Shown piece by piece: positions 25,179-34,098 of a DNA stretch of 36,755 nt (positions are counted from its first letter, which is position 1; each line of letters opens with the position of its first letter). This DNA comes from Fidelibacterota bacterium (GTDB taxonomy: Bacteria > Fidelibacterota > UBA8477), in assembly GCA_021734045.1 (NCBI GenBank), contig JAIPJR010000020.1, forward strand, positions 1-36,755. The letters are read 5' to 3'. Under the pieces are notes generated by a model. That model ran no database searches. It had not been told where the DNA came from and was given only the letters and a program-made list of their open reading frames with translations. Both the position numbers and the translations under genes were made by a program.

Positions 25179-27779
25179 TTGACCGGAGCACCCACAAACC
25201 AACACCTGCAACCTTTCGACGGATTAACCCGGTCGGAAGCCCGTATGCTGGCAGGCGTGGTATTAGCCGCCTCCGTGGCCCAAGGGCTGGTGCTGGGAGG
25301 AACGGTCTGGGTCCGGGGATCTCTGGTGGAATCGAGGGGTGATGATGCGTCATTCGTTCCTTTCGCCACCTATCCTCACACCCCGGGGAGTCTTCCCGTG
25401 TTGGATTTGAGTGACACTTCTGTGCGTGAAGCGCTTTTCTCGGAAAATAATCTTCTGCAATATGAAACCACCCTTAGCCAGGGTATGATTCCCGGGGCTT
25501 GTGAAACCTGTTCGCGCACGTTTCAGGCTTATGTAACGAAAGATGCTTTCCTCACGCTGTATGTCCATGACAATGACGACAGCGCCGCGGCGACATCGCA
25601 GGTCTTTACGAATTATGTAGCACAATTAGTGACCTACTGCCTGGTAAGCACTCAAAATGCGGACCAGAACATGAACGCGAATGCGCCCGTTCTTCCTGTT
25701 TTTCAAGAGTTAATGAAGCTCCGCGCCAAAATTGATTACTCCGTTCTTCAGCGCCGCTACCTGAAACGAAGTCAGTCTCTCATTGCCGGTGTATTACAGG
25801 CATTGTCTAATCCCTTTTATGTTTTCGATGCGGAAAGATTTGAAATTATCATCTCCAACACGCAAGAAGATACCCATACTTACATACCCGGATTCGCCCA
25901 AAAACCGGCTCTAAGCCAGGAGCGAAGTGCGGAAATCGCTACCCTGACGGAATTTTTACAGACCGTAAAATCCAGTGGAATACCCCGCAGCCGGGAGCAA
26001 ACACTTGCCAACGGTCAGGTATTGGATATTCATGGCTATCCTGTTTTTGATGAACGCCAGAATGTGAAACAAATTATCGTCTATTCCTGGGACATAACCG
26101 ATCGCAAACGATTGGAGGAAGAGCAGGAAAGAATATTTAAACTGCACCTGGCAATCTCACACGCAGTCACCCATCTGATGCAATCATCATCCCTGCAGGA
26201 GGGTATCAACCACGCGCTGGATGACTTGGGCAATGGTTTAGATGTGGAAAAAATTCTCTATTGTGAGTATGACGCTGCAACAGATAAAACCCATGCGGTT
26301 CATCAGTGGACGCCGGAAAATGCCGGAAATTCACCCGAGAAAACGGACCAGATCATTCAGCCGATTCCCCCGTGGCTCCAACCGTTGAAAGCAGGGGAGG
26401 CGATAGTAAAAAACCGGATATCTGATGAGGAACGGTTAGCGCCATGTTTTTTTGAAATTGATATCTATGCGGTCATGGCCTTCCCTCATCTGCAGAATGG
26501 TATTCTCACCGGAATTCTCATGATTTTATCGAATCAACCCCACCGAGCGTGGCATCAAACTGAGGTTGAGCTGGCAAAAATCGCAGCAGGGAATTTATTT
26601 AATTTTCGTGGGAAGATGGAAACGCTGGAAGCCCTTCAATCTGAAGTGGAACAGCGGAAACGATTGGAGACGGAGCTACGGAAAGCGAATGAAAATTTAG
26701 AGGATACCATCGCGAAACGCACGGCCCGGATTCAGGCTTCCGAAAGGCGCTATGCGGATCTGTTTAATTTTGCCATGGACGCCATCTTCGTCATGTCTGA
26801 TACGGGGGAAATTCTATCCTCTAATCTGGCTGCTGAGACACTGACCGGATACAAAAAATCTGAATTGGTGGGTATGCAAATTCAAAAGCTCTTCTCGGAG
26901 GTGGAATTTCAAAAAATGCTTCCCGGTATTGAAAAGCTCATGGAGACCGGCAGTCTGTCTCTGGAGACAACATTCCGGTGCAAATCAGGCGATATTCTCC
27001 CGGTGGAAATAACTGCCCGTATCATGGAAATTGATGACGACCGGCTGATTCAAGCCTTTGCTCGTGACATCAGCGAGCGTAAACAAAGTGATGTGTTGAA
27101 AGACGAATTTGTAAGTAATGTGTCTCACGAATTACGATCACCTATCACCTCATTCCTCAGTTCGGCCCAAATTCTCAAATATTATTGGGACCGGTTGGAC
27201 GAACCGGAGAAGCTGAGTAAAATAGACGAAATCATCCAGGGCGGGAAAAATTTTGGCTCACTGGTGGAAAATCTCCTGGCGCTTTCCAGAATTGATAAAA
27301 AAACGCTGCAGATACGCCGCGAAGAGCAAGACCTGAACGTGTTGTTAATAGATGGTCCCGATCTGGTACAGGGTGGGCGCCAAAGGATTCGGGTGGCGCT
27401 AGCAGAGGGCTTGCCCCAGGTGAGTATCGACCAGGAATTAATCCGGGTGGTGGTGGTTAATCTTTTGGAAAATGCGCTGAAATTCAGTCCGGAAGACACA
27501 TCCGTTGAGCTGAGCAGCGGTTATGATAAATCGTCAGGGATGGTATGGTTCGCCGTGGTGGATGAGGGAATTGGCATTGCGGAAGAAAATCTGGATAGAA
27601 TTTTTGACCGGTTTTTCCGGGTGGAAACAGCGTCCCACTCCATTTCAGGAACGGGATTGGGTTTGTCTATCGTGAAAAAATATGTGGAATTACATGCGGG
27701 TCATATCCAGGTAGAGAGCTCACCGGGCAAAGGGACCCGATGCGTGGTTTCTCTGCCGGTTCAGACCAATGGGGATTAA
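25179..27779 (+). CDS. Sensor histidine kinase with PAS-GAF-PAS input
   Basis: The 866-residue kinase starts at a TTG (25179) with AAGG-like bases six upstream; an ATG at 25245 is possible. A hydrophobic segment at about 23-46 may anchor it. Next come an unassigned segment (~60-200, with CETC), a first PAS domain (~205-315), a GAF domain (~325-460), a coiled coil (~465-520), a second PAS (~525-640), the HisKA helix with phospho-acceptor His650 (NVSHELRSP), and a HATPase with N (NLLENALKF), G1 (DEGIGIAEENL) and G2 (GTGLGLSIVKKY) boxes. All catalytic motifs are intact. A receiver-kinase hybrid begins 32 bases downstream and is a natural partner. The 157-base gap before it holds an isolated TTGACA near 25088 without a convincing -10. 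The signal is unknown. Confidence 0.87.
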   Translation: MTGAPTNQHLQPFDGLTRSEARMLAGVVLAASVAQGLVLGGTVWVRGSLVESRGDDASFVPFATYPHTPGSLPVLDLSDTSVREALFSENNLLQYETTLSQGMIPGACETCSRTFQAYVTKDAFLTLYVHDNDDSAAATSQVFTNYVAQLVTYCLVSTQNADQNMNANAPVLPVFQELMKLRAKIDYSVLQRRYLKRSQSLIAGVLQALSNPFYVFDAERFEIIISNTQEDTHTYIPGFAQKPALSQERSAEIATLTEFLQTVKSSGIPRSREQTLANGQVLDIHGYPVFDERQNVKQIIVYSWDITDRKRLEEEQERIFKLHLAISHAVTHLMQSSSLQEGINHALDDLGNGLDVEKILYCEYDAATDKTHAVHQWTPENAGNSPEKTDQIIQPIPPWLQPLKAGEAIVKNRISDEERLAPCFFEIDIYAVMAFPHLQNGILTGILMILSNQPHRAWHQTEVELAKIAAGNLFNFRGKMETLEALQSEVEQRKRLETELRKANENLEDTIAKRTARIQASERRYADLFNFAMDAIFVMSDTGEILSSNLAAETLTGYKKSELVGMQIQKLFSEVEFQKMLPGIEKLMETGSLSLETTFRCKSGDILPVEITARIMEIDDDRLIQAFARDISERKQSDVLKDEFVSNVSHELRSPITSFLSSAQILKYYWDRLDEPEKLSKIDEIIQGGKNFGSLVENLLALSRIDKKTLQIRREEQDLNVLLIDGPDLVQGGRQRIRVALAEGLPQVSIDQELIRVVVVNLLENALKFSPEDTSVELSSGYDKSSGMVWFAVVDEGIGIAEENLDRIFDRFFRVETASHSISGTGLGLSIVKKYVELHAGHIQVESSPGKGTRCVVSLPVQTNGD

Positions 27780-27811
27780 TTGACCGTATTTGAAACTGAG
27801 AATGAATTGAC

Positions 27812-28948
27812 ATGAAAAAGAATGAGAATGAAATGAAAAACCGTTCCCGGGGCAGGATTTTAGTCGTTGAAGATATGGCCATCCAACGCGACAACCTGAA
27901 GCAAATTCTTCAGCTGGAGGGCTACACAGTTGAAATTGGTGAAAATGGATTGGATGCGCTGGAGGTTTTACGGCAGGGGTACACGCCGGAGTTGGTAATC
28001 TGTGATATCATGATGCCGGAGATGGATGGGTATCAATTGCGGGAGGCCATGCGAGAGAATCCGGAGTGGCGGGGGATGGGATTCATCTTCTTATCCGCCA
28101 AAGCCAGTAAGGAAGATATTCAGGCGGGAAAATCGTATGGTGTGGAGGAATACCTTACGAAGCCGGTGGAAATTCCGGCGCTGTTGCAGGCGGTGGCGGT
28201 TAGTCTCAGGCGGCTGGAGGAAATCCGGGAGTCGGAAAAGCGACGCAATGAAGAGCTATTCCGGGAATTATTCACCCGGGTTTCTCATGAGATGCGCACC
28301 CCGCTGAGCATTATTACCAGCGGGCTTTCGTTATTTGAACTGGAATCCGCCACCTCACCAGAGATCAAGGAATATTTGAATTATATCATTAACGGGCACG
28401 ATCGGATTTTGGCGTTGGTGGAAAAGGTGAAACACATGGAAGAGGCTCGGGAAGCGCCTGCTGAATATGTGAGTTCTCCCACCATTGCAGTACGGGAAAT
28501 CCGGCAGTTGTTCGAGAATATTTTTGAGAAGCGCACTTTTTTTGGACGATTTACTGCCAAGGACGTGGAATTCGAACTGGATTTGACCGAAGAGGATGAG
28601 AATCTGAGGGTAAATGTTACTGAATTGGAGATGATTCTGGAGGAGCTTTTAGAGAATGCCATTAAATTTTCCGTAGCCCCCCGCCATGTAACAGTTTTGG
28701 GTAAACTGGAAGACGCCGGCTACGAAGTCAGTATCGAGGATTCTGGGTCGGGATTTCCATTGGACGCGGAGGAAGACATTTTCAAACCGTTTTACCAACA
28801 TGAGCGGGAAATTCAGGAACAGCAGGGAATGGGTATCGGGTTAGCCGTGGTGAAATCGCTGGCGTTAAAAAACAACATTGACATCCGACTGGAAAACAGC
28901 CCGGCGAAACACGGCATTTTAACCCTGACCATACCTTTGGCGGAATAA
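27812..28948 (+). CDS. Receiver domain-histidine kinase hybrid
   Basis: A 378-residue soluble protein with an N-terminal receiver domain (phospho-acceptor Asp65 in VICDIMMPEMDG, acidic pair E20/D21, conserved Lys117 in LTKP), a coiled-coil linker (~131-152), a HisKA helix with His159 (RVSHEMRTP) and a HATPase with ELLENAIKF, DSGSGFP and GMGIGLAVV motifs. The receiver-first order suits a kinase whose activity is set by phosphorylation from another kinase, most likely the preceding one. No DNA-binding output is present, so the final target is elsewhere. It starts with ATG within a Lys/Asn/Glu-rich lead; M8 (27833) is an alternative start. Confidence 0.88.
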   Translation: MKKNENEMKNRSRGRILVVEDMAIQRDNLKQILQLEGYTVEIGENGLDALEVLRQGYTPELVICDIMMPEMDGYQLREAMRENPEWRGMGFIFLSAKASKEDIQAGKSYGVEEYLTKPVEIPALLQAVAVSLRRLEEIRESEKRRNEELFRELFTRVSHEMRTPLSIITSGLSLFELESATSPEIKEYLNYIINGHDRILALVEKVKHMEEAREAPAEYVSSPTIAVREIRQLFENIFEKRTFFGRFTAKDVEFELDLTEEDENLRVNVTELEMILEELLENAIKFSVAPRHVTVLGKLEDAGYEVSIEDSGSGFPLDAEEDIFKPFYQHEREIQEQQGMGIGLAVVKSLALKNNIDIRLENSPAKHGILTLTIPLAE

Positions 28949-29029
28949 TCCAAACTTGGTTTAAGGCTGGGGCAGGATTAGATTCGGGCGTTCAATCAAA
29001 TCATGAGGAGTGGAAAGGGAGACGATAAA

Positions 29030-30040
29030 ATGATGAAACGAATCGCATATTTAGGATTACTGAGCATCACGAGTTTATGGATATTTCAGGCTTGTGAAAC
29101 GGAAACCACGGAACCGGATACCACACCACCGGCAATGGTGGCAGGTTTTGAAGTTGATTTTAATGCTACCACTGATGGTGAAGTGAGTTTGTACTGGACG
29201 GCCAATACAGAGAATGATTTAGCTGGATATAAGCTGTTCCGCGACGCAGGTCCGGGAACCGAGTATGACTCCATCGCCACTACCACTCAAACCAGTTATC
29301 TGGATGTGGGATTGGATTATGACACAGAATATTCCTACAAAATTCAGACTTATGATAAATCCGGAAATCAGAGTGATTTTACCATGTTGGAAGAGCGGGT
29401 AGCACCCATCAATCAAAATCCACCGGCAACACCGGCCAACCTGACGATTTATGCTCACAACCTCACCATTCTGGACCAGCTGGATGTACAATTGAATTGG
29501 TCGCCCAATTCGGAGTCAGACTGGTCGCATTTCAAACTGTACCGCGCCAACACAGGCGTTTTCCAGGCCAACGAAACGACGCTGTTAGATTGCCTCACCA
29601 CGAATAGCTACATAGACACGGGCGTGGAAGTCAATGTGCATTATTACTATAAAATCGTGTCGTTTGACAAAGGGGGAATGAATAGCAGTCCTTCTATGGT
29701 GGTGGATGATATACCGCTACCCGAACCCACATTGCTTTCGCCGGTGGGCGGTGAAACAGCGGCAAGTAGTCGGCCCACCTTTACCTGGCAGCGTGTGTCG
29801 GGTGCTGAAGGGTATGAAATCTCTCTGAAGGAATCGGTTTTATCCGCACCGATTTGGACGGCGAAAATACTTCAACCTGCATCAGGAAATCCGGAGATTA
29901 CCTATCCAACATCCGCACTTTCTCTCAGCAGTGCGGGTACCTATTATTGGCAAGTGGGAACCTTCTCCATTGGCGAATCGATAGAGGAGATGGACGAAGT
30001 GAATTCATACAGCGCCAATACTTCCTTTGTAGCGCCCTAA
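29030..30040 (+). CDS. FN3-domain lipoprotein
   Basis: About 336 residues from the ATG at 29030, which has GGGAG eight bases upstream; the frame continues to 29003 but adds a lead that spoils the export signal. The signal ends in IFQAC, a plausible lipobox. Then come two fibronectin type III domains (DTTPPAMVAGFEV...YSYKIQTYDKSGN, and NPPATPANLTI...YYYKIVSFDKGG) and a third beta-sandwich (LLSPVGGETAASSRPTFTWQ...GTYYWQVGTF) typical of surface proteins in FCB bacteria. No catalytic residues are evident. Probable role: surface adhesion or a binding scaffold. It closes the two-component gene cluster 81 bases after the hybrid kinase. Confidence 0.82.
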   Translation: MMKRIAYLGLLSITSLWIFQACETETTEPDTTPPAMVAGFEVDFNATTDGEVSLYWTANTENDLAGYKLFRDAGPGTEYDSIATTTQTSYLDVGLDYDTEYSYKIQTYDKSGNQSDFTMLEERVAPINQNPPATPANLTIYAHNLTILDQLDVQLNWSPNSESDWSHFKLYRANTGVFQANETTLLDCLTTNSYIDTGVEVNVHYYYKIVSFDKGGMNSSPSMVVDDIPLPEPTLLSPVGGETAASSRPTFTWQRVSGAEGYEISLKESVLSAPIWTAKILQPASGNPEITYPTSALSLSSAGTYYWQVGTFSIGESIEEMDEVNSYSANTSFVAP

Positions 30041-30070
30041 TTCCCATTAAGAATCTATCCGAATAAAATC

Positions 30071-30101
30071 AAATGGCCTCTCATCGCAGAGGCCATTTTT
30101 T
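30071..30101. terminator. Strong, probably bidirectional intrinsic terminator
   Basis: AAATGGCCTCT (30071-30081) pairs perfectly with AGAGGCCATTT (30088-30098) around a six-base loop; a T-run follows on the plus strand and an A-rich run flanks the other side. It lies between convergent genes (lipoprotein stop at 30040, reductase stop at 30102) and can serve both. Confidence 0.9.
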
Positions 30102-31091
30102 CTATTTGAACTGCTTTACCAGTGCTTCGAATCGATCATGGTAGATTCCGGATAGCCTGGTTCTAATTTCCGGGTCAAGGGCCGGTGCTGACGCGGCGCG
30201 TGCATTAGTCCGGGCCTGGGCTCCAGTACGGATGCCGGGAATAGTGGTGTGAATGGCCGGATGAGAAATGTCAAACTGCAGTGCAAAGTCGAGCCAATTC
30301 CCGTCATACTGTTCTACATATGGTTCAAAAGCGACCATTGCTTCAAGCAGTTTGTTCAGCATATCAGGTGGCATTCTGAAGCTACGATGATCATCCGGGG
30401 AAAATCGTGTGTCGGCATGGAATTTCCCGGTGAGCAAACCAAACTGGAGTGGCATCCTGGCGATGATACCATATCCGGATTGTGCAGCCCGGCGAATGAA
30501 GTCATCAGCCTGTTGATTAATGGCGTTAAAAACCACCTGAAAATGCTCACCCAGTCCATTCTCCAGCAACCAATCGCCCACAACCCACGGTTGTTGAGTC
30601 GCGAGAGAAACACCCCAGTGTTTGATTTTTCCCACACGCTTCAGCTCATCCAACACCGGGATGCACTCCCCCTGCTGCAGAACTTCCAATTGAGGGCCAT
30701 GGAGTTGGTATAAATCGATACTTTCTTTGCCAAGGCGTCCGAGACTTTTGTCAATGGCAGACAGTATGTGCTGCTTGCTGAAATCTTGCCCGGGTTTACC
30801 ATCCACAATCGTGTTTCCCACTTTCGTAGCCACAACAATCTCCGGTCGGCGGGATTTGAGCCATTGACCAATGATCTCTTCACTGTGTCCCAAACCGTAA
30901 AAATCGGCTGTATCCAGAAAATTGATGCCCGCCTCATAAGCCGCGTCCAGGGCCGACAGTGATTCATTGTCGTCGGTCTCTCCCCAGCCAATGGGCACAC
31001 CACCCACATTGGCCGGCCCCCCAATCGCCCAGGCACCAAATCCAACGGCTGACACCTCTAATCCGGTATTTCCAAAAGTATTGTAAATCAT
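30102..31091 (-). CDS. Aldo/keto reductase
   Basis: A 329-residue NADPH-dependent oxidoreductase of the AKR superfamily. The ATG at 31091 is chosen because AGGAAAGGCGGGGG precedes it and the sequence MIYNTFGNTGLEVSAVGFG is the family's usual start; the frame to 31154 would run into the tautomerase. The catalytic tetrad is visible: Asp60 and Tyr65 in FLDTADFYG, Lys90 in VATKVG, His131 in LYQLHGP. Substrate cannot be told. It lies 26 bases after the tautomerase gene, which in turn follows the amidase, all on one strand. Confidence 0.9.
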   Translation of the reverse strand: MIYNTFGNTGLEVSAVGFGAWAIGGPANVGGVPIGWGETDDNESLSALDAAYEAGINFLDTADFYGLGHSEEIIGQWLKSRRPEIVVATKVGNTIVDGKPGQDFSKQHILSAIDKSLGRLGKESIDLYQLHGPQLEVLQQGECIPVLDELKRVGKIKHWGVSLATQQPWVVGDWLLENGLGEHFQVVFNAINQQADDFIRRAAQSGYGIIARMPLQFGLLTGKFHADTRFSPDDHRSFRMPPDMLNKLLEAMVAFEPYVEQYDGNWLDFALQFDISHPAIHTTIPGIRTGAQARTNARAASAPALDPEIRTRLSGIYHDRFEALVKQFK

Positions 31092-31117
31092 ACCCCCGCC
31101 TTTCCTGAATAAATCAT

Positions 31118-31303
31118 TTACCGATCTGCTAATAAGGTGCCGCCCTTGGCCCAATTCTCCCGGGATACCTCCTCGATTACTACCAAGGTTGCTTCCGGTG
31201 GTTTATTGGCAATCCGTTCCAGCAGAGCCGTGACTTCTCGCGCGATTTGTACTTTTTGCTCTTTGGTCAGTGTACCTGCCACGCGGATATTCACAAAGGG
31301 CAT
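31118..31303 (-). CDS. 4-oxalocrotonate tautomerase family protein
   Basis: The 61-residue product begins MPFVNIRVAG; the family's catalytic residue is the N-terminal proline exposed after Met removal, and it is present. The length and the KEQKVQIAREVTALL helix match the small hexameric tautomerases (4-OT/DmpI type), which carry out keto-enol proton shifts. An AGGAGA site precedes the ATG. Substrate unknown; no aromatic-degradation genes lie nearby. Confidence 0.88.
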   Translation of the reverse strand: MPFVNIRVAGTLTKEQKVQIAREVTALLERIANKPPEATLVVIEEVSRENWAKGGTLLADR

Positions 31304-31344
31304 CGCATTCTCCTTTTAAGTTTTAGTTGTGATTGTTATGAATG

Positions 31345-31926
31345 TCAATTGAGTAATGCGCTCACCGTCTGTTTGAAGGTTCCATCATCGAAAAGGCGTT
31401 GGATATCCCGGCCTGGACAGACGGTTTCAGCCGGGACCCAGTCGTGATGACTGCGGATATTTTCAAGTGGTACCGCATAGTGTTTGGCGCGATTCACGGT
31501 TAAATGCACCAGTGCATCGTACTGCTTCTCATTCAATGTCTGTTCTTCGTAATTTCCCAAAACACAGATAATTAGATGTCCCTTAACATCATAGGAAGTA
31601 TTGGTATCACCTGCCAGTCGGGCATCCCGGCCTTCATAGATTTTGCCATCCAGATCAATGAGATAATGGTAGGGAATGTCAATCCACTGTTTTTCTGTCC
31701 GTGACCAATTCTGCAGGTTCTGGAGATAGGTAAGTGGGTCTTTACCAGACTCAAATACCACACCGGAATGGTGAATGGTGATGAATTCGATGGATTGGAC
31801 AGAGTCCACCCTTGCCGGTGTTCCGCCCCATTCCGCCTGGCGGATAATATTATTTTGCGACATAATAGCACAGGCTGCCAGCAGTATGCTAAATGCTGCA
31901 CCTACGAAAATTCTCAATCGATTCAC
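31345..31926 (-). CDS. N-acetylmuramoyl-L-alanine amidase (PGRP/Amidase_2), lipoprotein
   Basis: A 193-residue peptidoglycan amidase that cleaves the bond between MurNAc and the stem peptide. The GTG start at 31926 has AAGGG seven bases upstream. A lipoprotein signal ends in LLAAC (Cys19). The Amidase_2 fold is shown by EFITIHHSG (zinc His), YHYLIDLDGKIYEGRD, HLIICVLGNYE and RSHHDW...ETVCPGRDI, where the H and C of the last motif are zinc-side residues. Probable role: cell-wall turnover or recycling at the inner face of the outer membrane. The 41-base gap to the tautomerase gene suggests co-transcription. Confidence 0.9.
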   Translation of the reverse strand: MNRLRIFVGAAFSILLAACAIMSQNNIIRQAEWGGTPARVDSVQSIEFITIHHSGVVFESGKDPLTYLQNLQNWSRTEKQWIDIPYHYLIDLDGKIYEGRDARLAGDTNTSYDVKGHLIICVLGNYEEQTLNEKQYDALVHLTVNRAKHYAVPLENIRSHHDWVPAETVCPGRDIQRLFDDGTFKQTVSALLN

Positions 31927-32095
31927 AATTCAGCCCTTCCGGTTCATTGTTCATTTGTGTTTCAATTTAGCCGACTGGTGCCGTGGGGTAAACCTTAAAG
32001 ATAGGTTTGTGTTTGCCAATGTTAGCCCTTGCTGCAAATCGCCGATGCCAGTAGATTTTCCACGAACCAGCATTAGAAAAATTGGGGAGAACATC

Positions 32096-33361
32096 ATGGC
32101 GAAACAGAGCGCCCGCACAAGCAATTTACTGAAGAGCATCGGTCCCGGTTTGATTTGGGCTGGAGCGGCAATTGGTGTATCACATTTGGTACAATCCACG
32201 CGCGCCGGCGCTTTATATGGGTTCGGTTTGATTTGGGTTTTGGTCGTTGCAAATCTCTTCAAATATCCTGCGTTTGAATTCGGGCCGCGGTATGCGGCTG
32301 CCACGGGTGAAAGCCTGTTGGAGGGCTATCAGCGTCTGGGGAAATGGGCCATGATTGTATTCATCATCATGACTTTTGGCACCATGTTCAGCATTCAGGC
32401 TGCGGTAACAGTGGTGGCAGCCGGTTTAGCCGGACAACTGTTCGGGCTTGGCCTGACGCCAGCCGTCTGGAGTGCCATTCTCATTGGTATCTGCATGGTA
32501 GTGCTCCTTGTTGGCCGTTACCCACTGCTGGACATGCTCACCAAGATTATCATCATCACGCTGTCAATCTCAACCATTATCGCGGTCATTATCGCTCTGA
32601 CACACGGACGCCAGATGGAACCGGGGTTTCAATCACCGCCTGTGTGGACCATTTCAGGTGTGGCATTTTTAGTGGCTGTTATGGGGTGGATGCCATCGGC
32701 CATCGATATTTCGGTGTGGAATTCCCTCTGGACATTAGAACGCCGCAAGCAAACTGGTCATGTACCCAGCGTGCGAGAAGCTGTCATCGACTTTAACATC
32801 GGCTATCTGGGAGCGGCTCTCCTGTCCCTTGGGTTTCTCTCGCTGGGCGCGCTGGTCATGTATGGAACCGGTGAGCAATTTTCTGCAAAAGGTGTCACCT
32901 TCGCCGGTCAATTGGTGGGGCTATACACCAAAAGCCTGGGGGAGTGGAGTCGTCCTATTATTTTGATTGCCGGATTCACCACGATGTTTTCAACGGTCCT
33001 GGCCGTGACTGATGCATTCCCGCGGGTGCTGAGACGGTTCACCGAATTGGTCATCCCCACCATTAAAACCAAAGTTACAGATGACCGTTTGTACTGGATT
33101 TTTATGTTTTTCGTAGCCGGTGGCGCTTTAATCCTCATCAGTTGGCTTTCCGGTAGTATGACGCTGATGGTGGATTTAGCCACGACCCTGTCATTTCTCA
33201 CCGCACCGATTCTGGCCTACATGAACCACCGGGTGATTACCAGTTCCCATGTACCACCGGAAGCGCGACCGCCCCGTTGGCTACGAATTCTGAGTCTGGC
33301 AGGTATTACCTTCCTGACCAGCTTTAGTCTGCTGTTTTTAATCTGGCGTTTTATGCTATAA
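32096..33361 (+). CDS. Nramp-like transporter lacking canonical metal-binding motifs
   Basis: A 421-residue membrane protein, the usual Nramp length, with about 11 helices. The ATG at 32096 is chosen because GGGGAGA precedes it; the frame extends to 31775 but that part runs through the divergent amidase gene. The first helix begins GPGLIWAGAAIGVSHLVQST: it keeps the Nramp GPG lead-in but has no DPGN motif, whose Asp and Asn bind metal in MntH/DMT1. In helix 6 the usual MPH is also missing (VMGWMPSAIDISVWN). Substrate is therefore uncertain; manganese or iron should not be assumed. The 169-base gap shared with the amidase shows no clear promoter or metal-regulator box. Confidence 0.8.
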   Translation: MAKQSARTSNLLKSIGPGLIWAGAAIGVSHLVQSTRAGALYGFGLIWVLVVANLFKYPAFEFGPRYAAATGESLLEGYQRLGKWAMIVFIIMTFGTMFSIQAAVTVVAAGLAGQLFGLGLTPAVWSAILIGICMVVLLVGRYPLLDMLTKIIIITLSISTIIAVIIALTHGRQMEPGFQSPPVWTISGVAFLVAVMGWMPSAIDISVWNSLWTLERRKQTGHVPSVREAVIDFNIGYLGAALLSLGFLSLGALVMYGTGEQFSAKGVTFAGQLVGLYTKSLGEWSRPIILIAGFTTMFSTVLAVTDAFPRVLRRFTELVIPTIKTKVTDDRLYWIFMFFVAGGALILISWLSGSMTLMVDLATTLSFLTAPILAYMNHRVITSSHVPPEARPPRWLRILSLAGITFLTSFSLLFLIWRFML

Positions 33362-33389
33362 AAGCAGGAAAAACCTGAGTATTGAGTCC

Positions 33390-34046
33390 TTAGGGCTTTT
33401 TCTTTCGGAAAATCATGGCTTTTTCAAATCGGTTTTCCGTACCTGCCAGAATGCGACCCACATTGCTGCGGTGGGTGAAAATGATGAAGAGGGGGATTAA
33501 CAGGGAGAAAATCATCAGGGTTTGTGAAACTGAATACCCGGCCAAAAAAATCATTAAAATTAATACAATAGGTAGCGTCAAGGCTGCCAGCATGCTCCCC
33601 AAGGAAACCATACCGCTGAACAGGAGCGTGAGAATGAAAACGGCCAGGCAGATGGGCAATGCCACAGGAAATAACGCGATCAACATCCCCGCAGCGGTGC
33701 CAACACCTTTTCCACCTTTAAAGCGGGCAAAAACGGTATAAGTATGTCCCAGTACCGCAGCGAATCCCGCCATGATCATGAGCGCATCCACATTCCCCGA
33801 AAGAGCGATGCCCTCAATAGTGTGAGTCCCTACATACCACGCCGGGAACCAGCCCTTTAAAACATCAACAAGCATGACCGTCAGTGCGGGTTTCCATCCG
33901 AATGTGCGGAAGACATTGGTTGCGCCGGCGTTTTTCGAGCCGTATTCCCGAATGTCCGTATGGTAAAAAAGCCGGGAGACGATGATACTGGTGGGGATGG
34001 AACCGATGATGTAGCTCAGGAACAAAACAACTATCAGGATGAGCAT
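33390..34046 (-). CDS. plsY: Acyl-phosphate:glycerol-3-phosphate acyltransferase PlsY
   Basis: A 218-residue inner-membrane enzyme that moves an acyl group from acyl-phosphate to glycerol-3-phosphate, the first step of phospholipid synthesis. The three conserved motifs are present: GSIPTS with GSKNAGATN, VLKGWFP, and GHTYTVFARFKGGKGVGT. About six hydrophobic spans fit the family. AGGAGA precedes the ATG. It lies 52 bases after the FakA-FakB-like fusion gene, whose product would make the acyl-phosphate it uses. No plsX is seen here. Confidence 0.95.
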   Translation of the reverse strand: MLILIVVLFLSYIIGSIPTSIIVSRLFYHTDIREYGSKNAGATNVFRTFGWKPALTVMLVDVLKGWFPAWYVGTHTIEGIALSGNVDALMIMAGFAAVLGHTYTVFARFKGGKGVGTAAGMLIALFPVALPICLAVFILTLLFSGMVSLGSMLAALTLPIVLILMIFLAGYSVSQTLMIFSLLIPLFIIFTHRSNVGRILAGTENRFEKAMIFRKKKP

Positions 34047-34098
34047 GATTTCTCCTTATTAATCTTATATAGTCGATCGCGTATTGGATGGATTCAGT

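Noticed and set aside
31775-32095. Extended N-terminus (107 residues) of the Nramp-like protein
   Set aside because: It overlaps the divergent amidase gene and adds non-membrane residues; a good ribosome site precedes the ATG at 32096.
32096-33361. Manganese transporter MntH
   Set aside because: DPGN and MPH metal-binding motifs are missing, so the symbol and substrate are not supported.
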